64,000 nucleotides of DNA from Shimia thalassica (GTDB taxonomy: Bacteria; Pseudomonadota; Alphaproteobacteria; Rhodobacterales; Rhodobacteraceae), in the NCBI RefSeq assembly GCF_001458215.1, contig NZ_CYTW01000001.1, forward strand, positions 2,108,001 through 2,172,000, read 5' to 3'. The position numbers and the translations under genes are program-made. The notes under the pieces were generated by a model that made no database searches, was not told where the DNA came from, and worked only from the letters and a program-made list of their open reading frames with translations. This document shows, piece after piece, positions 8,621-17,008 of this stretch (position 1 is its first letter; the number at the start of each line of letters is the position of its first letter).

Positions 8621-11600
8621 TTACTCGGCTGCTTTTTGCGCAATTGGGTCTTGTTTCAGCGCAATGAGCAGTTCTTCACGGCGTTTGGCCGCTTTGGCTT
8701 CATTCTCGTGTTTGACCGGACCAAAGCCTCTGATTTGCTTTGGCAAATCTGCCAAAGCCACGGCCGCGTCGGGTGCCGATTTGCCATGTTCCGCGATGAT
8801 TTTTTGCATGTCAGTTTCATACTGGCGGATCAAGGCGCGTTCCATTTTACGCTCTTCCGTCCGACCAAAGATATCAAACGGCGTTCCACGCAGCCCCTTC
8901 ATCCCCGCAAGAAGTTTGAACCAACGCTCCATCCCCGGTCCGTATTCCTTTTTGGAGGGGCGACCGTTTGGTCCCATTTTCGAGACCATAGGAGGCGCAA
9001 GATGGTACTTTACCTTAAAGTCACCTGCGAACACCTCTTCCGCCTTTGCGCGGCTTTCGAGATGCAGGCGCGCAACCTCGTATTCATCCTTATAAGCCAA
9101 AAGCTTGTGATACCCGATCGCCACCGCTTCTTTCAGACGATCATCTTCAACGCGGTCGACCATTTTGCGGTACTTTTTCGCCAGTCTCTTGCCCTGATAT
9201 TTGACAAGATGATCCATGCGGAAGGTGATCTTTTCTTCCAGCGATTTGGGCAGGCTGACAACGTTTGGCGTGACCAAACCCGCCGCCTGTTCCGGATAAA
9301 GCATTGCCCAACGACCAATTTCGAACGCCCGCAAATTGCGCTCAACCGCGGCGCCATTCACCTCGATGGCTTGGCGGATGGCGTCAAGGCTCACAGGGAT
9401 GAGACCCTGCTGCCAGGCGGCGCCAAAGATCATCATATTCGAGAAAATCGAGTCCCCCAGAACAACACGCGCGAGTTCGGACGCATCAAACAGCGCCAGA
9501 TCATCACGCAAACGTGCCTGCAACGCCACTTCAAGACGGCTTGTCGGCAACTTGAAGTCCGAGTCATGGGTGAAATCACCGGTGATGATTTCGTGACTGT
9601 TGACCACAGCCCCCGTGCGACCGGAACTGGTCAACCCAAGCGTTTTGGACCCAGCACTGACCACCAGATCACCACCGATCAAGGCATCGCATTCCCCTGT
9701 CGCCACACGGATCGCGCTGATATCCTCAGGTGTTTCCGCCAAACGGCAATGAATGTGAACCGCGCCGCCTTTTTGGGCCAGACCCGCCATTTCCATCATG
9801 CCTGCAGCTTTGCCGTCGATCTGGGCCGCCTGCGCCAGAACCGCGCCGATTGTCACGACCCCTGTTCCGCCGACACCCGTGATGACCACATTGTGGGTGC
9901 CCTCAATCGGCTTGATCTCGGGATCGGGCAAATCAGGCAGATCCAGCGAGGTCGTCGCCTCTTTGCGGATAGTCGCCCCTTCAACCGTCAGGAACGACGG
10001 ACAGAACCCGTTCACACAGCTGAAGTCCTTGTTACAGGACGATTGGTTGATCTTGCGTTTCCGGCCAAGCTCGGTCTCGACAGGTTCGATGGAAATACAG
10101 TTTGATTGCACACCGCAATCGCCGCATCCCTCGCAGATATCCGTATTGATAAAAACGCGACGATCCGGATCAGGGAACAGTCCCCGTTTGCGGCGGCGGC
10201 GCTTTTCGGATGCACAGGTCTGAACGTATAGAATAACAGATACACCCTTGATATCGCTACACTCTTCCTGAACAGACATCAGGTTTTCGCGCTCATGAAA
10301 GCTGATACCCGATGGGAACAGGCTTTGGTCCAACTCTTCCTTTTCGTCATACACAACGGCAAGGTTCTGGACACCCATCGCCTGTACTTCTGCAGCGATC
10401 CGCTGAGGTGACAGGTCACCGTCATTTGCCTGTCCGCCCGTCATGGCGACGGCATCATTGAACAGGATTTTGTAGGTGACATTGGTGCCCGCAGCCAAAG
10501 CCGCCCGAATGGCCTGCACGCCCGAATGATTATAAGTGCCATCGCCAAGGTTCTGGAAAACGTGGTCCCTGCTCGAGAACGGAGATTCACCGATCCAGTT
10601 TGCCCCCTCGCCGCCCATATGCGTGAAACCCGTGGTTTCGCGGTCCATCCACTGAACCATATAGTGGCATCCAATTCCGGCATAGGCGCGGCTGCCGTCT
10701 GGCAATTTGGTCGACGAATTGTGCGGACACCCCGAACAGAACCACGGGGTGCGTGTTGCAATATCTTCTGCGTTGTCGGCGCGCTGTGCCTGCGCAAGTG
10801 TTTCGAGACCCGCTTTGATCCGGTCCGTACCGCGGCCCTCGTCGATCAGGATGTCGCCCAGTTTTTGGGCGATCATGATTGGATCAAGCGCCCCGCGTGT
10901 TGGGAACAACTCTTCTCCATGCATCGATCCGGCACCACCGCCTTTGTGCCAGCCATAGACCCGGCGACCGCGGCGGTCGTCAAAAATGGCTTCCTTGATC
11001 TGCACTTCGATCAGCTTGCGTTTTTCTTCGACCACAACAACAAGATCCAACCCTTCGGCCCATTCCGAAAAGGTCTGCATATCCAGCGGGAACGTCTGCC
11101 CCACTTTATAGGTCGTGATCCCAAGACGCTCGGCCTCGGCCTCGTCAATCCCGAGAAGGTCAAGCGCATGCACAAGATCAAGCCAGTTTTTGCCAGCCGC
11201 AACAAAACCGATCTTTGCACCCGACGTGCCCCAGATGCGTTTGTCCATTTTATTGGCCCGCGAAAACGCCTCGGCCGCAAAACGTTTATAGTCGATCATC
11301 CGTGCTTCTTGAGCGTGCGGTGTATCGATCAGGCGGATATTCAAACCGCCCTCGGGCATTTCGAAATCGGGCGTCACAAAAGACAGGCGATGCGGATCAC
11401 CATTCACAACCGATGTGGCCTCAATGGTGTCTTTCATCGTTTTCAGACCGACCCACACACCGGAAAAGCGTGACAAAGCAAGACCATAAAGACCATAGTC
11501 CATGATCTCTTGCACACCCGCAGGCGACACAATCGGCATATAGGCATCCACCAAAGCCCATTCGGACTGGTGCAAAACGGTCGAACTTTCGCCAGTATGG

Positions 11601-12040
11601 TCATCGCCCATCGCCATGAGAACACCGCCATGCGTGGATGTGCCCGCCATGTTGGCGTGGCGCATGACATCGCCGGTGCGATCCACGCCGGGGCCCTTGC
11701 CGTACCAAAGACCATAGACGCCATCAAACTTGCCTTCGCCGCGCAGTTCGGCCTGCTGGGATCCCCAGAGTGCCGTTGCCGCGAGATCTTCGTTCAGGCC
11801 CGACTGAAACAGCACGTCCGCTGCTTTCAGTTCCTTTTCCGCACGCATCATCTGGCTGTCGACCGCACCCAGAGGCGAGCCGCGATACCCGGTGACATAG
11901 CCTGCAGTGTTCAATCCCGCCTGTGTGTCACGCGCCTTTTGCATGAGCATCAGGCGGACCAACGCCTGTGTACCATTTAGAAGGACCTGTTCTTTCGTCA
12001 GGTCAAACCGATCATTTAGCGATACTTTTTGAATACTCAT
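8621..12040 (-). CDS. Indolepyruvate ferredoxin oxidoreductase, fused alpha-beta form
   Basis: Thiamine-diphosphate and iron-sulfur enzyme that oxidatively decarboxylates aryl-pyruvates (from Trp, Phe and Tyr) to aryl-acetyl-CoA, passing electrons to ferredoxin or an equivalent. At 1139 residues it corresponds to the fused IorA-IorB arrangement. An N-terminal pyruvate-oxidoreductase-like region (GYRGSPLGAVD) comes first, then a TPP-binding region with SGCPHNSSTKLPDGS and GGEGANW. Cysteine clusters ICEGCGDCGVQSNC and SSCNKDFSCVNGFCPSF near residues 635-690 are suited to 4Fe-4S centres. The C-terminal gamma-like domain starts VVITGVGGTGVVTIG. The ATG at 12040 has GGGGAGGCG seven bases upstream. 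A divergent LysR gene and a palindromic operator precede it; a terminator follows. Confidence 0.92.
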   Translation of the reverse strand: MSIQKVSLNDRFDLTKEQVLLNGTQALVRLMLMQKARDTQAGLNTAGYVTGYRGSPLGAVDSQMMRAEKELKAADVLFQSGLNEDLAATALWGSQQAELRGEGKFDGVYGLWYGKGPGVDRTGDVMRHANMAGTSTHGGVLMAMGDDHTGESSTVLHQSEWALVDAYMPIVSPAGVQEIMDYGLYGLALSRFSGVWVGLKTMKDTIEATSVVNGDPHRLSFVTPDFEMPEGGLNIRLIDTPHAQEARMIDYKRFAAEAFSRANKMDKRIWGTSGAKIGFVAAGKNWLDLVHALDLLGIDEAEAERLGITTYKVGQTFPLDMQTFSEWAEGLDLVVVVEEKRKLIEVQIKEAIFDDRRGRRVYGWHKGGGAGSMHGEELFPTRGALDPIMIAQKLGDILIDEGRGTDRIKAGLETLAQAQRADNAEDIATRTPWFCSGCPHNSSTKLPDGSRAYAGIGCHYMVQWMDRETTGFTHMGGEGANWIGESPFSSRDHVFQNLGDGTYNHSGVQAIRAALAAGTNVTYKILFNDAVAMTGGQANDGDLSPQRIAAEVQAMGVQNLAVVYDEKEELDQSLFPSGISFHERENLMSVQEECSDIKGVSVILYVQTCASEKRRRRKRGLFPDPDRRVFINTDICEGCGDCGVQSNCISIEPVETELGRKRKINQSSCNKDFSCVNGFCPSFLTVEGATIRKEATTSLDLPDLPDPEIKPIEGTHNVVITGVGGTGVVTIGAVLAQAAQIDGKAAGMMEMAGLAQKGGAVHIHCRLAETPEDISAIRVATGECDALIGGDLVVSAGSKTLGLTSSGRTGAVVNSHEIITGDFTHDSDFKLPTSRLEVALQARLRDDLALFDASELARVVLGDSIFSNMMIFGAAWQQGLIPVSLDAIRQAIEVNGAAVERNLRAFEIGRWAMLYPEQAAGLVTPNVVSLPKSLEEKITFRMDHLVKYQGKRLAKKYRKMVDRVEDDRLKEAVAIGYHKLLAYKDEYEVARLHLESRAKAEEVFAGDFKVKYHLAPPMVSKMGPNGRPSKKEYGPGMERWFKLLAGMKGLRGTPFDIFGRTEERKMERALIRQYETDMQKIIAEHGKSAPDAAVALADLPKQIRGFGPVKHENEAKAAKRREELLIALKQDPIAQKAAE

Positions 12041-12090
12041 CAAACGCCTCCCCGCGCAGATTTTCTCTTGGCATAATTATAGGGCATTAT

Positions 12091-12111
12091 TAGGTCATAA
12101 TTTATGACCTA
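12091..12111. promoter_or_regulatory. Perfect 21-bp palindrome, LysR-type operator candidate
   Basis: TAGGTCATAA and its exact complement TTATGACCTA flank a single T. Inside lies TCATAATTTATGA, which fits the T-N11-A LysR box with dyad symmetry. It sits 51 bases upstream of the oxidoreductase start and 103 bases upstream of the divergent LysR gene at 12214, the classical place for a LysR regulator to control its divergent target and itself. A GntR- or TetR-type site of similar symmetry cannot be excluded. Confidence 0.65.
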
Positions 12112-12213
12112 TCAAGAAATATTTACATCACACATGCACCTTCTCCTGTTGAGACGGTTTCGTTTTGCGATGGTTTCGCCTAAACAAATCTAAGCGAAAC
12201 GAAAGTTGCGAAT

Positions 12214-13119
12214 ATGGATTGGGACAAGCTTAGAATATTTCATGCGGTTGCCGACGCCGGCAGCCTGACACATGCTGGCGATACCCTGCATTTGTCGCAA
12301 TCCGCAGTGTCCCGACAGGTTCGGGCACTGGAAGAAAGTCTCAACACAACCCTTTTTCACCGTCACGCACGGGGACTGATTCTCACCGAACAGGGTGAAC
12401 TTCTGTTTGATGCGACCAGCGCCATGATCAAGCGACTGGATGCCGCCGCAGCGCGCATCCGCGATTCAGAAGAAGAAGTGTTCGGTGAGCTGCGCGTCAC
12501 CACGACCATCGGGTTCGGAACGCTCTGGCTGGCCCCGCGCCTTCCCAAGCTCTATGAAGAATACCCCGACCTGAACATCGACCTCATGCTTGAGGAAAAG
12601 GTGCTGGACCTGCCAATGCGCGAGGCCGACGTCGCCATCCGCATGAAAGAACCCTCTCAGGCCGACCTGATCCGCAAGCGTTTGATGAGTGTGCACATGC
12701 GTCTTTACGCAACGCCTCAATATCTGGCGCGCAAAGGGACACCCGAAACGATGGGTGATCTCAATGACCACAGGCTCATTTGTCAGAACATCAACTCTGC
12801 CCAAGTGGGCGCCGGGGCAAATCTCGTCCAGACCCTGCTGAGCAACGATATCCCGTCCGTATTATACGTGAACAACTATTTCGGGGTGCTTCAGGCTGTT
12901 CTGCATGATCTCGGGATTGGTGTTCTGCCAGACTATGTGGTTCAGGATTTCCCGAATCTGGTACGCGTGCTGCCAGAAGTGGATTCGGGCGAAATTCCCG
13001 TTTTCCTCGCTTATCCAGAGGAATTACGGCAATCCAAGCGAATTGCGGCATTTCGTGACTTCGTGCAGGAAGAGATCATTTCACATCGCAAACAGTTGAG
13101 AGAACAGGGTAATCTCTGA
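12214..13119 (+). CDS. LysR-family transcriptional regulator (divergent to indolepyruvate oxidoreductase)
   Basis: A 301-residue LysR regulator. The N-terminal winged helix-turn-helix spans residues 1-60 (KLRIFHAVADAGSLTHAGDT, then LSQSAVSRQVRALEESL), followed by the linker helix and a periplasmic-binding-like effector domain. The effector domain includes RVTTTIGFGTLWLAPRLPKL and GIGVLPDYVV. The ligand is unknown. Divergent orientation to the oxidoreductase gene and the palindrome between them suggest it regulates that gene, perhaps sensing an aromatic amino-acid catabolite; this is inference from context. A 6-bp hairpin (ATGCGC/GCGCAT) lies just after the stop, but it has no T tract. Confidence 0.93.
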   Translation: MDWDKLRIFHAVADAGSLTHAGDTLHLSQSAVSRQVRALEESLNTTLFHRHARGLILTEQGELLFDATSAMIKRLDAAAARIRDSEEEVFGELRVTTTIGFGTLWLAPRLPKLYEEYPDLNIDLMLEEKVLDLPMREADVAIRMKEPSQADLIRKRLMSVHMRLYATPQYLARKGTPETMGDLNDHRLICQNINSAQVGAGANLVQTLLSNDIPSVLYVNNYFGVLQAVLHDLGIGVLPDYVVQDFPNLVRVLPEVDSGEIPVFLAYPEELRQSKRIAAFRDFVQEEIISHRKQLREQGNL

Positions 13120-13170
13120 GCTATGCGCTGAGCGCATGGCCGACATGCTGCAGGTGCGGCATTCTTTCCC

Positions 13171-13199
13171 TTGATCGATTCAAAACTGATGCCTATTTC
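13171..13199 (+). promoter_or_regulatory. Candidate promoter of the sRNA at 13206
   Basis: TTGATC and TATTTC are separated by 17 bases. The extended CCCTTGAT also contains the CTTG core used by RpoH-type factors. A transcript starting about 7 bases downstream would end at the strong terminator at 13259-13287. This is motif reading only. Confidence 0.35.
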
Positions 13200-13205
13200 A
13201 TCCCT

Positions 13206-13287
13206 TGAAGGCGGTGATTGCTTACTAGCGCATCACCTTCACCTCCCTGTTGGACTTCGGCCGAGCTTATTGCTCGGCCTTTTTTTG
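13206..13287 (+). ncRNA. Candidate trans-acting small RNA (about 82 nt) with an anti-Shine-Dalgarno loop
   Basis: The 326-base space between the LysR and MscS genes has no convincing ORF but has the layout of a bacterial sRNA. There is a promoter-like pair at 13171-13199, a 5' stem GGTGAT...ATCACC with a bulged GC extension (13213-13236), an unpaired pyrimidine stretch TTCACCTCCCTGTTGG carrying the anti-Shine-Dalgarno core CCTCC (13238-13253), and a strong intrinsic terminator. Several alphaproteobacterial sRNA families use such CCUCC loops to mask ribosome binding sites. I cannot assign it to a named family. It could instead be only the LysR 3' UTR and its terminator. Confidence 0.4.
13259..13287 (+). 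terminator. Rho-independent terminator before mscS
   Basis: GGCCGAGC and GCTCGGCC form a perfect 8-bp stem with loop TTATT, followed by eight T. It would terminate the LysR transcript or the candidate small RNA. Confidence 0.9.
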
Positions 13288-13445
13288 CCCGACGCATAAA
13301 AAATGCGCCTATTCCGCATAGTCTCCCTATCCGAATGCATAGTGTTCTTTTCCAATTCTTCATCCTGCTCTCGGAAAAACTAATGCAAATCGGCGACCGG
13401 CTGCTAAGATGTGCGTAATATCGGAACAGTCCATATAGGTCCTTA

Positions 13446-15728
13446 ATGACACGTTTATTTTCACTCCTCGCCTTTGCGATCTTCATATCGCTTGGGTCAG
13501 AATCCTTGGCCCAAGTGCCTCTCCCCAGTACCAGCAGCGGTTCGGACACGGCCGAAATGGCGACAACTGTCCCCGAAGACATCACAACTGACGAGATTAA
13601 CTCGATGGTTGCACGCATGTCCGACGACGAAGTCCGCAACCTTCTGCTGTATCAGCTGGATGCCGTAGCCGCCAAAAACGAAACCGTTACCCCCACTCTC
13701 AGCACGAGCGAGCGGGTCGCGAAATTGTGGACCGCGTTCACAACACCCACAGTCGATGCCGTCAAGAAACTGCCGGTCGTAGGACCCAAAATCGGTGAGG
13801 CCTTCTCGAACTTCTCGGCCTCTTACGGTGGCGGCGGCGCCGTGATGACCATGCTGGGTCTGATTGCCCTTGTGATCGCAATTGCGCTGGGGGTCGAATT
13901 TGCGGTCCGAGCATGGCTTGCCCGTTCAAGCAGCGTAACCGCTCAAGACAGTACCGAAACAGGTCTGCGCGAAGCGGTGGTTTTCCTTCTTAAACGTTTC
14001 ATGCGCGAAATTTTCGGGTTGGTGGTCTTCTATGTCGTGATCCGGACGCTGGGACGCACCGTCCTGTCGCCGCAACAATTGGCCTTTGCCGGTCCTTTCG
14101 TTTTGAACCTGATCTGGTTGCCACGTCTCACAGGCGCCTGCTCGCGGTTCATTCTGGCACCGCACCGGTCTGACCTCAGACTGGTGAATGTGAACGACCA
14201 GTGGGCAAAGTTCCTGCACCGCAACATCATCGGGCTGTTCTTTCTGGCCGGCTTTACCCTTTTCTTCACAGGGTTCTCGAACAGCAACGGTGTACCGACC
14301 TCCGAAACCCGAATTGGGTTCTGGCTCGACAGCCTGGTCTATGTCTACATCATCTTCATCGCCCTGACCGCACGTGAGGGATTGATCGACCTGATGCGTG
14401 GTACCGATCCGGACCGCACCGTCGCAGATGAAACCTTTGCCAAATTCTATCCCTACTTCGCAGTAGGCGTTGCCGTTGCGACATGGGTCCTTGTCAGCAC
14501 CCTGATCGGCTTGCAGCAGATTTCCGCTCTGGTTCACGGCGCGCATTACCTCACAATGTTCCTGTTGCTCATGGCGCCTGTTATCGACACCGCCATTCGT
14601 GGTCTGGTACGCCATGTGGTGCCGCCGATGCGTGGTGAAGGCCCCGCAGCCGAAGGTGCCTACCTGTCGACAAAGCGCAGCCTTGTTCGGATTGGTCGCG
14701 TGATTGCGGCAGGCATCATTATCGTGATGATCGCCAATGCCTGGGACTTTAGCGTTGGTGCGCTGATGCGCGAAGGTGTCGGCATTGCTGATAACGTCTT
14801 CGGCTTCCTGATGACCGCTGTTGTGGGCTATGTCGCCTATGAAGGCGTATCGCTGTGGATCAACAGCCGTCTGGCCGCTGAGTTCACCGCACTGGGCATG
14901 AGCGAAGAAGAGGCAGACGCCGAAATGGGCGGCGCAAGCGGCTCACGCCTGTCGACCGTTCTGCCGCTCATGCTTTTGACAGCGCGTATCGCGATCATCG
15001 TTGTGTTTGGTCTTTTGGCCATCGGCAACCTTGGCATCGATATCACGCCGCTTCTTGCAGGTGCCGGTGTTATCGGTCTGGCCATCGGCTTTGGTGCCCA
15101 GAAACTTGTGTCTGATATCGTCTCGGGTGTCTTCTTCCTTGTGGACGATGCGTTCCGTACCGGCGAATACGTCGAGATTGACGGCACAATGGGCGCCGTT
15201 GAAAAGATCTCGATCCGCTCGATGCAGTTGCGCCACCACCGCGGGGCCGTTCACACCATTCCATATGGCGAGATCCCCAAGCTGACCAACTACAGCCGTG
15301 ACTGGGTGATCATGAAACTCAAGTTCACCGTGCCGTTCGACACCAACCCCAACCAGATCAAAAAGATCTTCAAAAAGATCGGTCAGGAAATGCTCGAAGA
15401 TCCGCTCTTCAAAGACGACTTCCTGCAACCGTTCAAATCGCAAGGTGTGTTTGACATTGATGACGTGGGTATGGTGATCCGTGGTAAGTTCATGGCGAAA
15501 CCCGGCAAACAGTTCATGATCCGCAAGGAAATCTTCAACAAGATTAAGGCAGCCTTTGCCGAATCGGGTATCGACTTTGCCCGTCGTGAAGTCCGCGTTG
15601 CCTTGTCTGACACGGACACCCATGAAGACCTGTCAGAACAGCAACAGGCGGCCATCATGGGCGCTGCGGCTGCAACGGCAAGCCAACAGGAAGAAGCCCC
15701 GGCGGCGGCGCCAAAGGGCCCTGATTGA
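13446..15728 (+). CDS. Large MscS-family mechanosensitive ion channel
   Basis: Inner-membrane channel of 760 residues that probably opens on membrane tension to relieve osmotic shock. It has a signal peptide (cleavage near SLA-QVP), a periplasmic segment, then about nine or more hydrophobic helices starting near residue 135. The MscS core lies near 520-690, with pore-lining LLAGAGVIGLAIGFGAQKLV and the beta-domain sequence GVFFLVDDAFRTGEYVEIDG. The tail after about 720 is alanine/proline-rich and ends APKGPD. It is much longer than E. coli MscS (286 residues) and comparable to the YbiO/YjeP class. A terminator follows at 15764. Confidence 0.92.
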   Translation: MTRLFSLLAFAIFISLGSESLAQVPLPSTSSGSDTAEMATTVPEDITTDEINSMVARMSDDEVRNLLLYQLDAVAAKNETVTPTLSTSERVAKLWTAFTTPTVDAVKKLPVVGPKIGEAFSNFSASYGGGGAVMTMLGLIALVIAIALGVEFAVRAWLARSSSVTAQDSTETGLREAVVFLLKRFMREIFGLVVFYVVIRTLGRTVLSPQQLAFAGPFVLNLIWLPRLTGACSRFILAPHRSDLRLVNVNDQWAKFLHRNIIGLFFLAGFTLFFTGFSNSNGVPTSETRIGFWLDSLVYVYIIFIALTAREGLIDLMRGTDPDRTVADETFAKFYPYFAVGVAVATWVLVSTLIGLQQISALVHGAHYLTMFLLLMAPVIDTAIRGLVRHVVPPMRGEGPAAEGAYLSTKRSLVRIGRVIAAGIIIVMIANAWDFSVGALMREGVGIADNVFGFLMTAVVGYVAYEGVSLWINSRLAAEFTALGMSEEEADAEMGGASGSRLSTVLPLMLLTARIAIIVVFGLLAIGNLGIDITPLLAGAGVIGLAIGFGAQKLVSDIVSGVFFLVDDAFRTGEYVEIDGTMGAVEKISIRSMQLRHHRGAVHTIPYGEIPKLTNYSRDWVIMKLKFTVPFDTNPNQIKKIFKKIGQEMLEDPLFKDDFLQPFKSQGVFDIDDVGMVIRGKFMAKPGKQFMIRKEIFNKIKAAFAESGIDFARREVRVALSDTDTHEDLSEQQQAAIMGAAAATASQQEEAPAAAPKGPD

Positions 15729-15763
15729 TCAGGTTGACGACGTAACATCCTTGACGACACTGA

Positions 15764-15798
15764 CTTGCCCGGGCCAAACCCCGGGCAAGTCTCTTTTT
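15764..15798 (+). terminator. Rho-independent terminator after mscS
   Basis: CTTGCCCGGG pairs with CCCGGGCAAG over a 6-base loop and is followed by TCTCTTTTT. It ends only 15 bases before the start codon of the Omp85-like gene, so that gene must depend on read-through or on a promoter inside mscS. Confidence 0.85.
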
Positions 15799-15813
15799 AA
15801 AAGCTGCCCTGCC

Positions 15814-16926
15814 ATGAACCTCATCAAAGCCATCCCCTTGATTGCGTCCGGTCTCTTTTCTGGTTTTGCCACCCCTGGTCTGGCCCAAACGGCAATGGCA
15901 AAACCCGCCCAAAAGATTGAGGCCGCAACTCTTGATCACGAGTTCGGGTTTTCGGCAGGATCTGTTGTTGTAGCCCCTATCCCGTTCAACAACCCTTTGA
16001 TTGGCGCAGGCCTCGCAATTGGCGCGGGCTATCTGTATCAGGCAGATGAAGACAGCAACACTTCGGTTCTCGGGCTTGGCGCGCTTCACAGTGACAATGG
16101 CACCACCGCCTATGGGCTCAGCGGTTCCTTGGCATGGGATCACAACACATGGCAGTTGTCTGCGACCATCGCAGAGGCAGACCTGAACTATGACCTTTAT
16201 GTCTTGGGGCTTCCCGTACCGCTTAACCAAAAAGGGATCCTGTTTAGCGGCGAACTTTTGTACGGTGTGACGCCCGATTTGTCCTTTGGGGGCAAGCTTC
16301 GCTATCTGGACACAACGATTTCATCCGGCAGTTCCTCTGCCTTACCCATCTCGGTGTCGCCTGACGCGGATCTGGAAACGGTTAACCTGAGTTTTTTGGC
16401 GCGCTGGGACACACGCGAAAACACGCTTTACCCCGTTCAAGGCCATATCCTTGATTTCGAACTCATGGCAGGCGAGGTCCTTAACAGCGCCTCGACCCGT
16501 CAATATGGCAAGGCGGTGCTGAATTTTTCTGCCTACCGTCAAATTCAGGAAAAAACGGTTGTCGCAGCACGCGCCACAACATGCGCGGCTTCGACGGACT
16601 CGCCCTTCTTTGATTTGTGTTCGCTGGGTGGCACGGATGCATTCCGCGGCTTTTCATCCATGCAGTATCTTGGCCCGCGCAGCCTGTCTGCCCAGATTGA
16701 AGTGCGCCAGAATTTAAGTGAACGGTTTAGAGCGGTTGCCTTTGCCGGCGCAGGCATGACCGGACAAGAGTTCACCTCGCTGAGTGCAGGGGGTGTCCAT
16801 GTCGCCGGAGGTCTGGGCATGCGTTTCAAACTCAGCAAAAAATTTGATGCCGATTTCTCGATCGACTTCTCTCATAACGACGAAGGGGAAAACCTGACGT
16901 ATATTTATGTGGGTCAACGTTTCTAA
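15814..16926 (+). CDS. Omp85/BamA-like outer-membrane beta-barrel protein (surface antigen D15 domain)
   Basis: A 370-residue exported protein with a signal peptide (cleavage near GLA-QTAMA) followed by alternating strands typical of a beta-barrel, ending in the aromatic YIYVGQRF as expected for BamA-dependent insertion. The segment GGTDAFRGFSS (about 271-281) corresponds to the L6 motif (V/F)RGF of the Omp85 superfamily. No POTRA domains are present upstream, so this is a barrel-only member. Function is unknown; lipid or protein export roles are known for relatives. The ATG at 15814 is in frame with a longer open frame that overlaps mscS and was rejected because the signal peptide begins here. 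Confidence 0.78.
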   Translation: MNLIKAIPLIASGLFSGFATPGLAQTAMAKPAQKIEAATLDHEFGFSAGSVVVAPIPFNNPLIGAGLAIGAGYLYQADEDSNTSVLGLGALHSDNGTTAYGLSGSLAWDHNTWQLSATIAEADLNYDLYVLGLPVPLNQKGILFSGELLYGVTPDLSFGGKLRYLDTTISSGSSSALPISVSPDADLETVNLSFLARWDTRENTLYPVQGHILDFELMAGEVLNSASTRQYGKAVLNFSAYRQIQEKTVVAARATTCAASTDSPFFDLCSLGGTDAFRGFSSMQYLGPRSLSAQIEVRQNLSERFRAVAFAGAGMTGQEFTSLSAGGVHVAGGLGMRFKLSKKFDADFSIDFSHNDEGENLTYIYVGQRF

Positions 16927-17008
16927 CTGCGGCGCCTTTGCCCTTTCCCTTATGGCCGGACTGACCTAAAAGCCCTGTGACATGCCATCTTTGGGGAATC
17001 TTAGGACC

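Noticed and set aside
13123-13137. Small perfect palindrome ATGCGCTGAGCGCAT after the LysR stop as a terminator
   Set aside because: The stem is only 6-7 bp and no T tract follows; the real terminator is at 13259-13287.
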